Shown one piece after another: positions 11,757-23,385 of a stretch of 64,000 nt of DNA. Within the stretch, counting starts at the first letter, position 1; the number at the start of each line of letters is the position of its first letter. The notes below the pieces were generated by a model. That model was given only the letters and a program-made list of their open reading frames with translations. It was not told the DNA's origin and made no database searches. Location: the NCBI GenBank assembly GCA_002261195.1, contig MVBO01000052.1, positions 1 to 64,000 of the forward strand, read 5' to 3'. The translations under genes were made by a program, and so were the position numbers. The stretch is from Bifiguratus adelaidae. Its lineage: Eukaryota > Mucoromycota > Endogonomycetes > Endogonales.

Positions 11757-14700
11757 TTATGAGTTTACAGGTAGGGGAAACTCCTCAATGATCTTCCGCC
11801 ATCGCCGGTCCTTTTTACATGTGGCCCATTTCTTACCGAGTATCATCTTCACCCGCTTTACTACGTTTGGCACGAGGTGTATCCGCTACGTAATATTTCT
11901 TAGCAAGAAGGATTGATAACGCCTCAATGTCCTCCTACCTTCATGTACTCTTCATTATCCGCGTGCGACAACAGATGTATAATATTCGCAGCGCACAAGA
12001 AAATCTCGTCATTTTCTCTGTAGTTTTGAATAGTATCAATGAGGATAGGCATACCATCCTGAGCGTCAAAGAGGAAATTGACGGTTTCCTTGTGGTTACC
12101 CAGATTTTCGAGAATGTGGACGGCATATTTGAGGACTTCCATGTGCGGCTTACTTCGGTTGCATGATTGGACAAGAGCGAAAATGATTGGCACGCAACCG
12201 TGGTCAATAAGTCGTCTACAGCAGATCATAGACAAACGCGACACGACCTCTGAACAGTACTTACGGATCAGAAAAGTAAACTTCGGATGTCCCTGTACTT
12301 ACCGAGATGGGAACACGCCTTCAAAACCGCAGACATTTGTTCGCTTTCCATCATCATATTCAATGCCATCTCTGTTCGGTTGCTGAGCTTCATATGCTCT
12401 TCCACGCGTGAATTGACATCTTTGATTCTTCGGCGCATCTTGCGGTATCGCAGTCCCTGAGCACGCTTAACAAGGTAAGCTCTCCAAGCAGATTGTATTC
12501 GAAGCGCGGCTTGTTGTGGGCGAAAGGCTAGTCTTGCGCGTAATCCTCGCATAAGTGATTGTAATGTCACTGCAGCTCGCCACGCCCGGTACTCGCCTAA
12601 CGCCTCAAGGTAGAGTTTACGCATTAGGTATCCCTTGGCTGCGGATTGGATAGCAACAGTCACCCATTCTTGTCGAAGATCTTCCTCTCTCTGTCTTAAC
12701 GCGTGGTGGTAGGCTCCTCGAATGAGATAACCTCTCGCCGTGGATTGGATAGCAAGAACCATCTCCTCCCGTCGCGCAGCCTCCTCTCTCTGTCTTAATT
12801 CCTCCTTGTAGATTTCGCGCATGAGGTAACCTCTCGCCGTGGATTGGATACCAAGGATCAGCTGTTCCCTTCGAAGAGCCTCCTCTCTCTGTCTCAATTC
12901 CTTCTTGTAGATTTCTCGCGTTAGGAAACCTCTGGCCGTGGATTGGATAGCAAGAACCAGCCTTTGCCGTCGAAGAGCCTCCTCCCTCTTTCGCCGCTCC
13001 TGCATTATGATTTCCTCTTGCCGTCTCAGCTCCGCCTCGTACAACGCTGAAAAGTTTCGTTGCGATAGATATTGACGTATAACAGTTTGCAATGCAAGTG
13101 TGACACGCTTCCGTCGTTCGGCACGTACTTGCACAAAAGTTCGCCACGCACTTTGTATGGTAAAGGCAGCACTATTATACAGTACCTCCAAGCGCTCCTG
13201 CTCCTGCTGATATTCTTGAAGTTTGAGTTGCTTCAGTTCCAGGTACTCGCGAACGCCGAGTTGCAAATGTCGAATGAAATTATACTTCTCAGCTGCACGC
13301 GTCCACGCGAGATAAGTGCGAGCACACTGCTGAAGGCTACGCACAAAAAGTTCTTTCTCCACCTTGAGAGCGGCCGTCCTCGCTCTGAGCACACTTTGAA
13401 GCCGCAAAGCAAACTCCTTCTGCTGTTCTGCCAATAACTCCAGGTGACGAAAGAGACGACTGCGAGCGATGAAGCGCCGTACTTGAGCCTGTAGAGCGAT
13501 TGTCTCTCTTCGTCGTATGTACCCGCGCCAAGCTTCCTGTATACACTTGGCAGCTTCAATATTTCTTCTCTTGATACGTTGATATCTTCGGACGCGATTC
13601 TGCAGGCGAAGCACAATATCATGCTTGTGAAAAGTCTGCTTCCTGACTAGGAATCCCCGGATCTGGCGCTGCATCCGTACTATGGAGTGTTTGGTCGCCA
13701 AATACCTTCTTATTCGCTGCTGAACGCTCAGCACGAGATAATGTCGTTTTGCTTCTTCGGTTCGTTGGGCGATTACCGCACGTCTGACCTCTTGCTCTAA
13801 CCGCGCAGCTTCAGCGCGCCTTTGCTCTTCAGCTCGTTCAGCTGCTATGGCTCTTGCTTGGGCCAGCCTAACTCCGAAGGCCTTGCGGGCTAAATGTCCG
13901 CGTATTGATGCTTGCAGCTTCGCCGCAATGGGATAACGCTTCTGATTGAACGTTCGCCAAGTGATCTGAATTTGTCTTGCAGCCTGTCCCAATATAAGCA
14001 CACCTAACAATATTACCACCAAACGCCTTACCCTTATCTCCTTTGAGAGATGTATTAAACGAGAACATAAATAGGATACGAAGGTGATGACAATCTTCTC
14101 ATCGGGTATGCCGACAGCGAACACATCAGCATAGCGAACTGATAGGACAAGTCAGCATTTCGCGCCAACTTACGTTCCCAAACTTACTGATGAGTGGGAT
14201 ACCCCCAAGTTCTTTAACCTTTTGTTGTAGAAGTCGGAAATTCTTTCGATCCAATGTTTTGGCTTCTTCTACTGGATCACTGTTGTTTTCGCTGGGTATA
14301 TGCCAGGATCCCCCAGGATTTAGAGGTTCTATTCCCTGCTATCAGCGCGCACGCGTGAGAATATGATCATTCATAAACAAAGAGAATCTGCTCTCACCTC
14401 TTTGGCTTTTTGTAAGTACGATGCGGAATCTTCTATGAGCGTTTTGGGAAGGATGTCGGGATGATAGTGACCGATAAGGTAGCAGAATGCACGTCCATCA
14501 GCAAAAGAATTGGTAAAATTTCGTACAGGGATGTTGTTAAACGCACAGACAGTCTTGCACCATTGCAAGAGAAGTGAAAGATGGTCGGAGCTGAAATATA
14601 GGTTGTGCTACATGCAAATACAGCTAAGCCGACGAACTTTTAATTGGCAGTGGTCCGAGCGTACTTACCTCCGTATTCCCACCCAGCTCGTGCCCAAACT

Positions 14701-16376
14701 TGTGTCGATACTCTTGCTTGAGGACGCGAAGTTCTTCTTTAAGCAGGTTGGTATCCAAGAATCCAGGTACTCGCCAGCCAATGATGAGTTTCCAAAGCAG
14801 CGCAAATATCTTTTCTCGATTTCCATCAACAATATCTTTTGCGCTGATGCGAGAGATGGTAGAGGCACCGTCAATGTTGATGTGCATTTCGCGGATGGCG
14901 TCAAGAACGATGCTGACATTGTGAAGCTGATGAGATTTGGAGACAACTGGGAATCGAAGCTGATTGCTCAAAGTCCAGTTTTTGGAATGCTTCTCCACAA
15001 GTCGACACAAACGCACTCCATCCGTTAAATCCACGGCGAGATTGGACACCGAGAAGTCGTATTCATCAATCGGCTTCTGACGATGTTCCAGACTGTAACC
15101 CATGTGCATCAAGTGTCGTACAAAGTCGCCTTCGCCTTGGAGCAGGGACGATGCAATGAGAGGAAGCAAATCTTTAGTGGCTTTGATGTCGGATTCCTAG
15201 CGAATGTCATGAGCCATCGGTATTCTTGCAGCACCATTTATGTACCTTTTTGAACAAGCATGGGTCGGTTTCCAGTAGGTGGTTTGCTTTGGCTTTATCA
15301 AGAAACAGGATAAGCATGAGGATTTTCCGCACAATGCTTCGATTCATGTTTCTCGTCCATATCTTGCGTTCGTTGGACTGAGTATGCATCGGAGCCACAG
15401 GCAACGTTTTGTCCTCAAAGAATGTCTGTAAAGGAAACACTTATCAGCGTGACTTCCACAGTTGCGACCAGTCTCATACCGCATCAAGAAATTTCAAGAG
15501 AGTTTCCCTTTCAAAGGACTCTTCTCTCCAGTTGATTGCTCGACCAGTGACTGTTTCTAGGCCCAGGGACAGCCATCGTGCGTCGAAACACCAAAGTAGA
15601 TCATCGAAGATCTGTTGTCGCAACCCAACATCAACGGTAAAATCCACATCGTCTTTAACCCTGAGATGACTCGTCTCGAAAGCTGTGCTCAGAGTACGTG
15701 ATATCATTGCTAGTGGTGCTGACTGATAAAGCTTGAAAGCAAGGATCCGTGCATTTTCCTGTCGAAGGACGTTGGTATAGCGTTCCAAAGTTCGTCCCTG
15801 CTTCCGTAAAGCGACGGCGGAATCCGTCTGCTGTAAATCCTCCGGGAGGTGCTGTTCGTCTCTCAACTCATATTGAAGCCATCGGAGAAATGCGAGCTCT
15901 TGTTTGTCCATCCAGGAGACATCGTACATTGCATTTTTGACCATGTACGGTAGCGTAGGATGACTAGTCTTGACTTTGTAGGGGATGTGTTGAGCCTCGT
16001 GATCATTCTCTTCATTTGTTGGAGCAGCACGCTTCAGGCTCCGTTGAGTTGGAACGGTGATCGTTTGACGTTTTGGGGTTGCGAATGTTTTGGGTGATAC
16101 CTCCCGGTAATTGAAGTCGCCGAGCTCACGGCGTACCGACCGGCGAGGGCTTAGGCGGGCGCCATCTCTGAGAGGCTCTAGTGTCTTCTTTACATGTTTG
16201 GCTGGCGTTTGCGGTGAATTGACAGCGGCATTGAGATCCACATTACCAAAGACGGTACGGATGGAGTTCTCGTCTGTAAGGTCCCGACGCGTAGATCTTC
16301 CGAAGGGTGTCAGCTCAGGCGACGGTATATCCTGAACCACTTGGAGCTCGTGCGAGAGCCGTATGGGCGATTCCAT
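11757..16376 (-). CDS. ASPM: ASPM/abnormal spindle homologue (CH domains, IQ repeats, C-terminal helical repeats)
   Basis: Eight exons (16376-15480, 15425-15246, 15196-14669, 14607-14398, 14335-14188, 14138-12303, 12249-11939, 11885-11757) give 1412 residues. The basic N-terminus of about 160 residues is likely disordered. The CH region matches ASPM closely (VDLTDGVRLCRLVE, SKSHQLHNVSIVLDAI, SAKDIVDGNREKIFALLWK; then NFTNSFADGRAFCYLIGHYHP). About 600 residues of IQ-type motifs for calmodulin or myosin light chains follow, then an armadillo-like segment (HILENLGNHKETVNFL) and a lysine-rich tail. ASPM focuses microtubule minus ends at spindle poles. The family is known from animals and plants; the usual model ascomycetes lack it as far as I know. 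A 48-nt stretch in exon 6 (about 14034-13987, starting GTAAGG and ending CAG) may be an in-frame intron. Convergent with intersectin, stops 52 bp apart. Confidence 0.92.
12592..12987 (-). repeat. four tandem 33-residue IQ units inside ASPM
   Basis: The last part of the IQ region holds four consecutive units of 99 bp, each with a core like LAIQSTARGYLMREIYKEEL preceded by an EEALRRE-type linker. The first three units are also very similar at DNA level, pointing to recent tandem duplication or gene conversion. Units upstream of this block are far more diverged. Confidence 0.75.
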
Positions 16377-16440
16377 CACGGGCTCGCCTGCAGAATTAGG
16401 CTAGGCAATGGTGTGCGTTCGCGAGTGATAATGAGAAATA

Positions 16441-16454
16441 GCGACGCGCGTCGC
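16441..16454. promoter_or_regulatory. perfect 14-bp GC-rich palindrome upstream of ASPM
   Basis: GCGACGCGCGTCGC is its own reverse complement and lies 64 bp upstream of the ASPM start. Its CGCG core resembles MBF/E2F-type G1/S sites (ACGCG or GCGC cores). A second ACGCG occurs near 16480. Cell-cycle control of a spindle gene would make sense, but the match is to a short motif only. Confidence 0.35.
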
Positions 16455-16591
16455 ATTCAATTTCCATTTAAGGCAACGACGTGGACGCGATCCGCGTGCG
16501 GTTGGATCACCAGTGGCTCACTCTCCAGGGAGTTGACTGTTCGTCTCTTAAGGCAGCCGACATGTACTAAAAGAATACTCACATGTAATAG

Positions 16592-17732
16592 TAACGCTCA
16601 GCGATGAACTTGGGTTCATTAAGTACCTGGAAAAGATCGAATGGATACCTATGCATCAGGTCCGAGACGACGAAATCAATGAATTCGAAGGGTAAGAGAT
16701 ATGTACAGCTTGCGTTATTTTATGCATAGCTTTAACGATACTTTAGAACGGAGGAGGACTGGCGGCTTATAGGACTCGCAGCCGCTGCCTCCAGCGAAGT
16801 ATATAAAGAGGCACCAGACATACAGGACGGAGTTACCTTCAAAGCTAAGGGTAACACAAAGGCAACGGTTATCTATGTCGAGGAATTAAACGGCCAGCGT
16901 GTACTGGTCGTAGCCGTTCGAGGGACCGTGACGAAGGAGGATTGGATGTTGAACGCCAACGGAACACCCAAGAAATCTTCCAAAGTGTGTAGGCTTCCTA
17001 TGATATCCCATATGATGCTGATCGGTAGTAGCTGCTAGAAGGATCGGCTACTTGGCATGGAGGCTTTCTGATGGTCGCGGAAGTCATGCAAAAGAAGACT
17101 GCTAAGGCCGTCGCTGAAGCTGCCACCGAAGACGATCAAATCGACAGCATTCTTTTTACTGGCCATTCTGCTGGTGGTGCTATAGCGCAATTGTTCTACG
17201 CTATGAGTATGTCGGCGAATATGGCAATTTCGAAAGCTATCTCAGGTTTGTCCTAGAGCTCTTATCAGCTCCGGCTTACGCTGATTCTTCAATAGGATTT
17301 CAGAAGGTTCATTGTATTACCTTTGGTGCTCCACCGCTCGCAAGTGTTCATATTCCTCACGGACAACCCCCACTTCATAAGCCGGGAGCCTTTCTCAGCT
17401 TCATCAACGAGGGTGATCCTGTTCCCTTAGCCCAAGAGGAATATATCAAGGCTTTGATTGATGTCTATGTGCTCTCAAACGACGACCTCAAGAAACGATA
17501 CTCACAAGGATATCACGTTCCACCACCAAGGCTCAGAGTGAGCGGAACTTGCGTCGTCCTGAGAGATGTGGACCCGCACGACGCGGAACAGATGGCCTTG
17601 CAGGCTTGCATTACCAACTCGGAAGTGGTAGAGAAGAAACTGTTCGGGAATCCATATGTGCACCCCATGAAAGTTTACCTGGAGCGTGTGAAAGAATTAG
17701 GGGTTGTAGCGAATGCTACCATTGATGGTTAG
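16592..17732 (+). CDS. class-3 lipase-like alpha/beta hydrolase (5' exon unresolved)
   Basis: Exons 16592-16691, 16747-16984, 17032-17245 and 17296-17732 form an open frame to a TAG at 17730-17732. The nucleophile elbow GHSAGGA, with the preceding DSILFTGHSAGGAIAQLF strand-helix, and the later HCITFGAPPLA and FINEGDPVPLA blocks are those of lipase_3 proteins; the aspartate in GDPVPLA is the likely acid. No signal peptide is seen. The first in-frame ATG is at 16651 (309 residues), but the frame upstream (DELGFIKYLEKIEWIP) also looks coding and follows a good acceptor (AATAG at 16591), so a further 5' exon probably exists. It is the first gene of the accessory block and points away from ASPM. 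Confidence 0.75.
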
Positions 17733-17821
17733 TGGCAGACCATTAAGGAGGCCTATTAGCCTGTTGCTTTCTTCAGAGTCTACAGTTATTAGTAAGCAAC
17801 TATATATTATCGCAGCGCCTT

Positions 17822-18480
17822 TCATACAGAGTGCAATAACATACATTCAATGTCCCTTCCATATCTATTTTTAAAGATCGCATGCGCCTGTAATTTATCG
17901 ACTCTGTTTACCTGCAGTGAAGTGCCGAGCTGCCCAAGACTGACAAGCCGAGTCGTGATGAGGATTGATCCGTGGTCAGCCTTTGGAAAATAGCGCCTGA
18001 TATCGTGCGCATCAGAGGCAGCCTGTGGGTCTCGGTAGTCTTGGTTGATGTTGTCGAAGACGAGAAGCTGGGCTGTTGTTTTCCGGGACGCTTAACCAGG
18101 CTATTACGTCTTCGATAGTAGTATCAATGTCGTTCGTATTCTGTGGTGAGTGCATTGGACTCGATTCCGGAATCTGCCACTTTGGAATCCTGCTTGCCAC
18201 TGCTGCAATGCTTTGTTTGTGTCTTTGCTCCTTCCATCTAGCCAGAACGTGGCGCTAAATCTAAGCGCATGCCTTCGAACGAACTCGACAGAAAGCTGGG
18301 TCTTGCCAATCCCCCCAAAGCCGTTAAGACCTATAACATTCCGTCGTTGCTTGGCCCTTGTCGGAAAGAGAAACCATTTAAGCACCTCCATCTCTGATGC
18401 TCGATCTACAAACTTGTTAACTAGCGGAACGCCTTCTAGACTGAAGGGTACTCGGTATGACGAGGAGTCTATTCACGGCG
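17822..18480 (-). pseudogene. remnant of a fungal NB-ARC NLR gene
   Basis: Reading leftwards from about 18480 the translation gives VPFSLEGVPLVNKFVDRASE, the P-loop GLNGFGGIGKTQLSVEF, then FWLDGRS, SRIPKWQIPES, the Walker B strand LLVFDNINQDY and the sensor strand SILITTRLVSLG before a TGA at 17824-17822. These are consecutive landmarks of fungal NB-ARC proteins of the NLR type used in heterokaryon incompatibility and immunity. The blocks lie in three frames: one break falls between FWLDGRS and SRIP (near 18215), another just before LLVFDN (near 18075). The N-terminal effector and C-terminal repeat domains are absent. It is a truncated, frameshifted relic. Confidence 0.75.
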
Positions 18481-18530
18481 CGTTGCCCTTAGTTCTGGAC
18501 TTGACAAAATGATAAACTTTGGTCACTCAA

Positions 18531-21024
18531 GTACGCGAGTCGCGGTAGTAGCGTCATCTCCTCAACTCTCCTTAGCACAGCAATTACTCAAAAATGTCTG
18601 ATACTGAATCGGAACCCTTAAAAGCTAGTGTGAGTAATTACTCACTGATTGACTTACCTTCACGCCTCAGCGTTCTCAAAGAATAGATTATTACCTCCTA
18701 AATGGGGGCAGAGATGATGAGATAGAACCTGAAGGTCATATTACAAAGAAACCTCGATTGAGTCCTCCATCTGGTCGCTCAGAATCAATTGAACCAGAAG
18801 AATCAGCCAGCCAGTTATGCCCTGATTTGCTTCCCCGTCAGAATCTGTTACCCAACAAGGCTCCATCCAGGTCTCCCAGACGCTCTTCGATCACACAAGC
18901 TCTTAGAAAAATCCCGCACCATTGCGGCACCAAGCTACATAATCAGTGGCTCTGGGGCCAATTCAATGTCATGCCACTCCCCGGAAAGCTATGGCAACCT
19001 AAGCGAAGCAAACGGCTCCTAGAGGATCGAGAAATACAATGCATTCACTGTGATTGGAAGACCACAGACTGCGCAAGAGCAACTTCGACTACCAATATGA
19101 AGGCTCATCTAGCCAAGCATAACATCTTCGAAACATTGCCTGAGAGAGATAAAGAAGAGGAATCTGGTACCTCTAAGCAGCCGTCTATTGCTACCATGTT
19201 CCGAAAGAAAACAGAACATGATATAAGGGCATTGTTAGAACGAAATCTCCTCCGCTGGATTGTGACTGATGATGTGGCCTTCACCGCGATTGGGTCCCCA
19301 GCATTTCAGCAAATATTCAAGGACTTACCAGATATTCCTCTTCCTTTCGGCTCTCCGAGAACTGTTGCTCGACGGATTGACTCAGAATTTGAGCGAATTC
19401 GTGCCCAGTTAATCGATGACCTGGCAGAAACATGCTCAACAGTTGCACTCTCCTTGGACGTATGGACCAGCAAGAACAACAAATCCATATTAGGAGTAAT
19501 TGGTCATTGGTTGACGCCTCAGTTCGAATATAGAGAACAAGTCCTTGAATTTTCTGAGATCACTGGCACGCACAGCGGAGAAAATATGGCTGAGTTACTG
19601 CATAGGATGCTTGTAGAGCTGCAAATTGAGCGCAAGCTTCTTACAGTCACTGCGGATAATGCCTCTAATAACGAGACACTAATGTCTGAGCTGTACTTCA
19701 ATCTTACCGAGAAGTTTGATACAGCCATCTCAAGTGTATCTGGGAGGGAATGTGTGCGGTTTCATGGCGTCGATAGATATATCCGTTGTCTTGCACATGT
19801 CCTCAACCTAATTGTCAATGACATTCTTTCTGCATTGAGGTCAGGGGACCATAAATCTGCTATAGAGGCCTGCGATCTTTTGCAAGAAAACAAGAACATT
19901 GGACAACATTCTGCGCTCTCTCGACTCCGGATCATGGCTCTTTGGATATCCAAGACACCCCAAAGGAGACAGCAATGGAAAGTGGTCTGCCAGTCTAACG
20001 GATTGAAAGACAAGTTTATCGAGTACGACGTTGAAACACGCTGGAACTCCACCTACCGTATGCTTCAGGATGCGGTACAAGCCAAAACACAAATCAAGAA
20101 ATGGACAGAGCTTCAGAACCAATTTCCACAATTTTCACAGGAGGATTGGTCTCAGCTAGAGCAAATTGGAACTATCCTTTCTAAGTTTGATGAATTTACA
20201 CAGCTTGTGTCGAAGCGTCAGCCTCAGATCAGTCTGACAATTCCTATATACTACGAATTGCATGACCTGTTAGAGGACGCTGCTTCTGGGCAGGGGGAAT
20301 TTACTGGTCTAAACTCAGAGATCATCTCTGCGGTCACTGCAGGGATGAAGAAGTATACGAAGTACTACGACCTGATGGATGTGCAAGACGCATATTATAT
20401 AGCATTAGTCTTGGATCCACGTTTCAAGACACTGCTTTTGGAGAAGGAATTAGGGGATGTTACTGCAGCAAAAGTGATCACGACTATAAAAGATACTCTA
20501 CATGGACAATACCCTGCAAAGCCAACTCAGGATACACTCTCAGGCAGGGAGAATCAGGACCAATTACGGCAAAGTCTCCAGGCTCGCGTGCTGCAGAAAC
20601 TTCAGCCTCGGGTAACTCGGCGCTCAGATATTGATCGTTATTTTAAGGAAGGTGTTGTGACAGTCGATGAATCAATAACAGAAGATGATGGATGGTTGTT
20701 TGCATGGTGGAGGATTCATAAAGATGAGTACCCGCGGATGGCAGCGGCAGCAAGAGACTATCTGGCAATTCCAGCAGCCGAAGTAGCCGTGGAAAGGCTA
20801 TTTAGTCGAGGGAGGGATCTGCTGGGTGTGCGTCGCTATTCTCTTACTGGTGAGACGATGAGGCGGGTGATGCTGTTGAGAGATATTGTCAAGACCTGTC
20901 GATGCAGGCATAGGACTGGAGTAGTTTCCAACAGTAGAGGTCTATTGGTAATAGAAAGAATCGACGGAGAGGTGAAGTTATTCACCTCCGCGCGGGCTGC
21001 TACTATTACGCGGGTTCTATTTAC
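18531..21024 (+). mobile_element. hAT DNA transposon (ends approximate)
   Basis: The transposase is flanked by an imperfect inverted match: 18531-18552 (GTACGCGAGTCGCGGTAGTAGC) against the reverse complement of 20997-21024 (which contains CGCGTAATAGTAGC). I could not settle the exact termini or an 8-bp target-site duplication, so these limits are only a guide. The 3' inverted part overlaps the last codons of the transposase, which is unusual and weakens the assignment. Confidence 0.4.
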
Positions 21025-21031
21025 ACGCTAG
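18594..21031 (+). CDS. hAT-family transposase with BED zinc finger
   Basis: A 12-codon exon (18594-18629), a 41-bp intron (18630-18670) and a long exon (18671-21031) give 798 residues without interruption. A BED-type finger (CIHCDWKT...MKAHLAKH) lies near residues 125-155. The RNase H-like core follows: LSLDVWTSKNNKSILGVIGHW, TVTADNASNN, RCLAHVLNLIVND and ALVLDPRFK. The C-terminal hAT dimerisation motif is present (DYLAIPAAEVAVERLFSRGRDL). All landmark blocks of a working transposase are there, so the element may be recently active. It lies between the NLR remnant and an OrsD-like remnant. Confidence 0.93.
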
Positions 21032-21087
21032 ACCCGATTGGGCGCCGACGTGTTCGATATCACGTGAGGTCACGACTCGATCGTGAC
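20979..21087. repeat. two short hairpins at the 3' side of the hAT element
   Basis: 20979-20999 reads GAGGTGAAGTTATTCACCTC with arms GAGGTGAA/TTCACCTC, inside the last codons of the transposase. 21069-21087 reads GTCACGACTCGATCGTGAC with perfect 7-bp arms. Small subterminal hairpins of this kind are known near ends of hAT elements; their role here is unknown. Confidence 0.5.
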
Positions 21088-21498
21088 AGTAGGAGGCAAG
21101 GTTCACGGCAATATTTAAATGATCTGCAAATTCTCGTTGCAGGACTCGGACTGAGCCGGGCACTTGCCCAGCCACCGGTACCCGGAGGCCATAAGAAGGC
21201 AGAAAAGGGACCGATATCGTGGAATGCTAATGATCGAAGGTGCTGCTGAAAGGGCAGGATCAGCCATAGGTAATATATCAACAGCCGGCTGACCGGTTCT
21301 GGAAGATAACGATGGATGATTTTCGTAGACCCAGTGACATGATAGCCTTTATGGTATGCCGTTACTAGGCTGACAAGGCCATTCTCAATGAATATATTCC
21401 GCCGCTCTCCACCGACTGTGTTTTTGTACGTAAGCTAAGGATCTCTGTACCACGCGCGGGCTGTCCCGAAGTAAGATGACAGATAAGCAGCATCCGCT

Positions 21499-23385
21499 CT
21501 AGCAATTGATCGAGCTTTGCCAGATATCCCTTGACTGTGTCTTGCTTCCAATAAAACTCTGTCCTGGGACTGCATAGGAGGAACTTCCCTCGGAGAAGGG
21601 GATTCTGAACCACCTGATCCAGGAGCTATCTCTCGCGGTTAGGAAGCTGTTGATGATTCTGCCGATCTTGAAGGAAATTCCATCCAGTTTCAGCATTACT
21701 AGGGTCGTCTCTGAGCTCTGACAGCTGGAAGTCTGGAACAACCCCAGAGAATTGTTAATATCCTGAAGGAGGTCTTTCAGCTGAGATTCGGCCATCCAGA
21801 CTTGGTGATGTACAAAGTTTCGGAAATCTGCCATGTTGAGTTCACTGTTTTTATAGAAGATGGTCTCCACATCCTCAGACCAATCAACATGACCAGGAAC
21901 CACCGTGCTGCTCTTCCGGATCCGCTTCCCATAGGTCCGCAGTCGGAGTGCCCAGCCCATTGGAGATGCACTGCCGTGGATCATAAATCGTTCCCGCATC
22001 TCATTCAGTATATCTGATGGCTGATCCACTTCTCCTTCATCCACGGCGACCACTGCCCGCTGGATCACAAGCATCTGCCCGATCTTGACAAAGCCAGAGA
22101 GAGTCGGGGTATAGGTATAGGCATCACGAAACATGTTTTCTGCTCGTCGATCCCCAGGATGGCAAGAAATCCAACCACCACACTTTCAAAAAGACTCCTC
22201 TTCAGGATATGATCAAGGAGGGAGATACAGAGAAATAGGCAGGCCCGATTCAGCGCTATATTGGCTTGGGGACGAGGGTCATCTATGTGTTGCTCTCCAG
22301 GGGCGCTTTGATGGTGAAGGACCAAGAGCCTGTTTGCCAGTGCTGTCATCTCCCTCAAGAGAGCTGCCTGTGGCTCGGTCAGGATATGGGCCAGTTGGAT
22401 TGGTTGATCTGGTTGGGCAGCGCGGTAGACAAAGCATAAGAGACGCTTCCAGATACGCCGATATCGCTGGGAAGTTGATTGGTGAAGCTGGTGAAACAGG
22501 GGCCGATGCGACGGCCGCTGATAGGCATCACAGATCAAACTATTGATCCGGGCCTGGTCAAAGGCGTTGATCCGGTGGCAGGAGATAGATTGAAAAGCCT
22601 GGTCCACAACCATATCAAGACTGTGAATGAACAGCTGTAGAATTGGTTCTTGAACAGGATCCGGCATCCTCCCAAGGGTAGCAAACTCGGTGAACGTATA
22701 ATCTTGGGTATATTTCGCCCATTGCGTTCTCTCCAGCTAGGGATCGATCTCGGTTCTAGCCTTTTGTGCGGTAATGATCTGCCTGGATTGTGCTAGCTCT
22801 TGCTCCAACTGCTGAAGTCTCTTAAGGACCTGGGCTTGGATCCCATCATCATTTCTATCCGCGCCAACTCTGCCTGATGATCGAGGGGACTTGGCATCTA
22901 TCCCCGGACCTGCCTTGTCCCGGCATGGTGAAGCCACTCGGAAGAATTGACTTTGAGGCCCAGACGTGAAAAAGCGCTGGCAAAGAACCCTTTCCCAGGC
23001 CTTATGGTAAGAATCCTTTGCGATGGAGATCCGGGCTGGCGTCTTCCGGGGCCGACCTCGAGGCCTCGGTGTTGATTGGTGGGTCTGGGTATGTTTTCGC
23101 ATCCAGGCCTCAGAACAGGCAACATATGCACAGTGCTTACATCCTACCCCCTTCTGCACCGGTAAGACCGGCAAGGCTGGTGTGTCCGCAGGTGGGAACG
23201 GGATCTAGCAGAGGGAATTCCCTGAGCTTCTTCTCTAGAGCAGATACTGCCGCGGAGGATCCAAGGCCAGGAAATTGATTCCGATGACCCTTTAAATGAG
23301 TATAGATGTGGGACGGTGGGACGGCATGAGCGCATGGCTTGCAGATCAGAACCTGATAGTCAGGGAGATACTGAAACTGATCCAT
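21499..23385 (-). pseudogene. OrsD-like protein with paired C2H2 fingers (copy 1, broken)
   Basis: The translation starts at 23385 with QFQYLPDYQVLICKPCAHAV and PPSHIYTHLKGHR, the N-terminal finger of the fungal family annotated as orsellinic acid/F9775 cluster protein D. A second finger follows (CKHCAYVACSEAWMRKHTQTH), then a basic linker, a coiled coil and long helical blocks including GFLAILGIDEQK and TYTPTLSGFVKIGQMLV. The frame changes near 23165 and near 22128, and a TAG interrupts it at 22739-22737 where EIDP-stop-LERTQW implies loss of a tryptophan codon. It is thus a pseudogene with about three breaks. The role of this family is unsettled; it is common in ascomycete accessory regions. 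Confidence 0.7.

Noticed and set aside
12592-12987. CRISPR-like or satellite repeat
   Set aside because: The period is a coding 99 bp in frame with ASPM IQ motifs, with no spacers.
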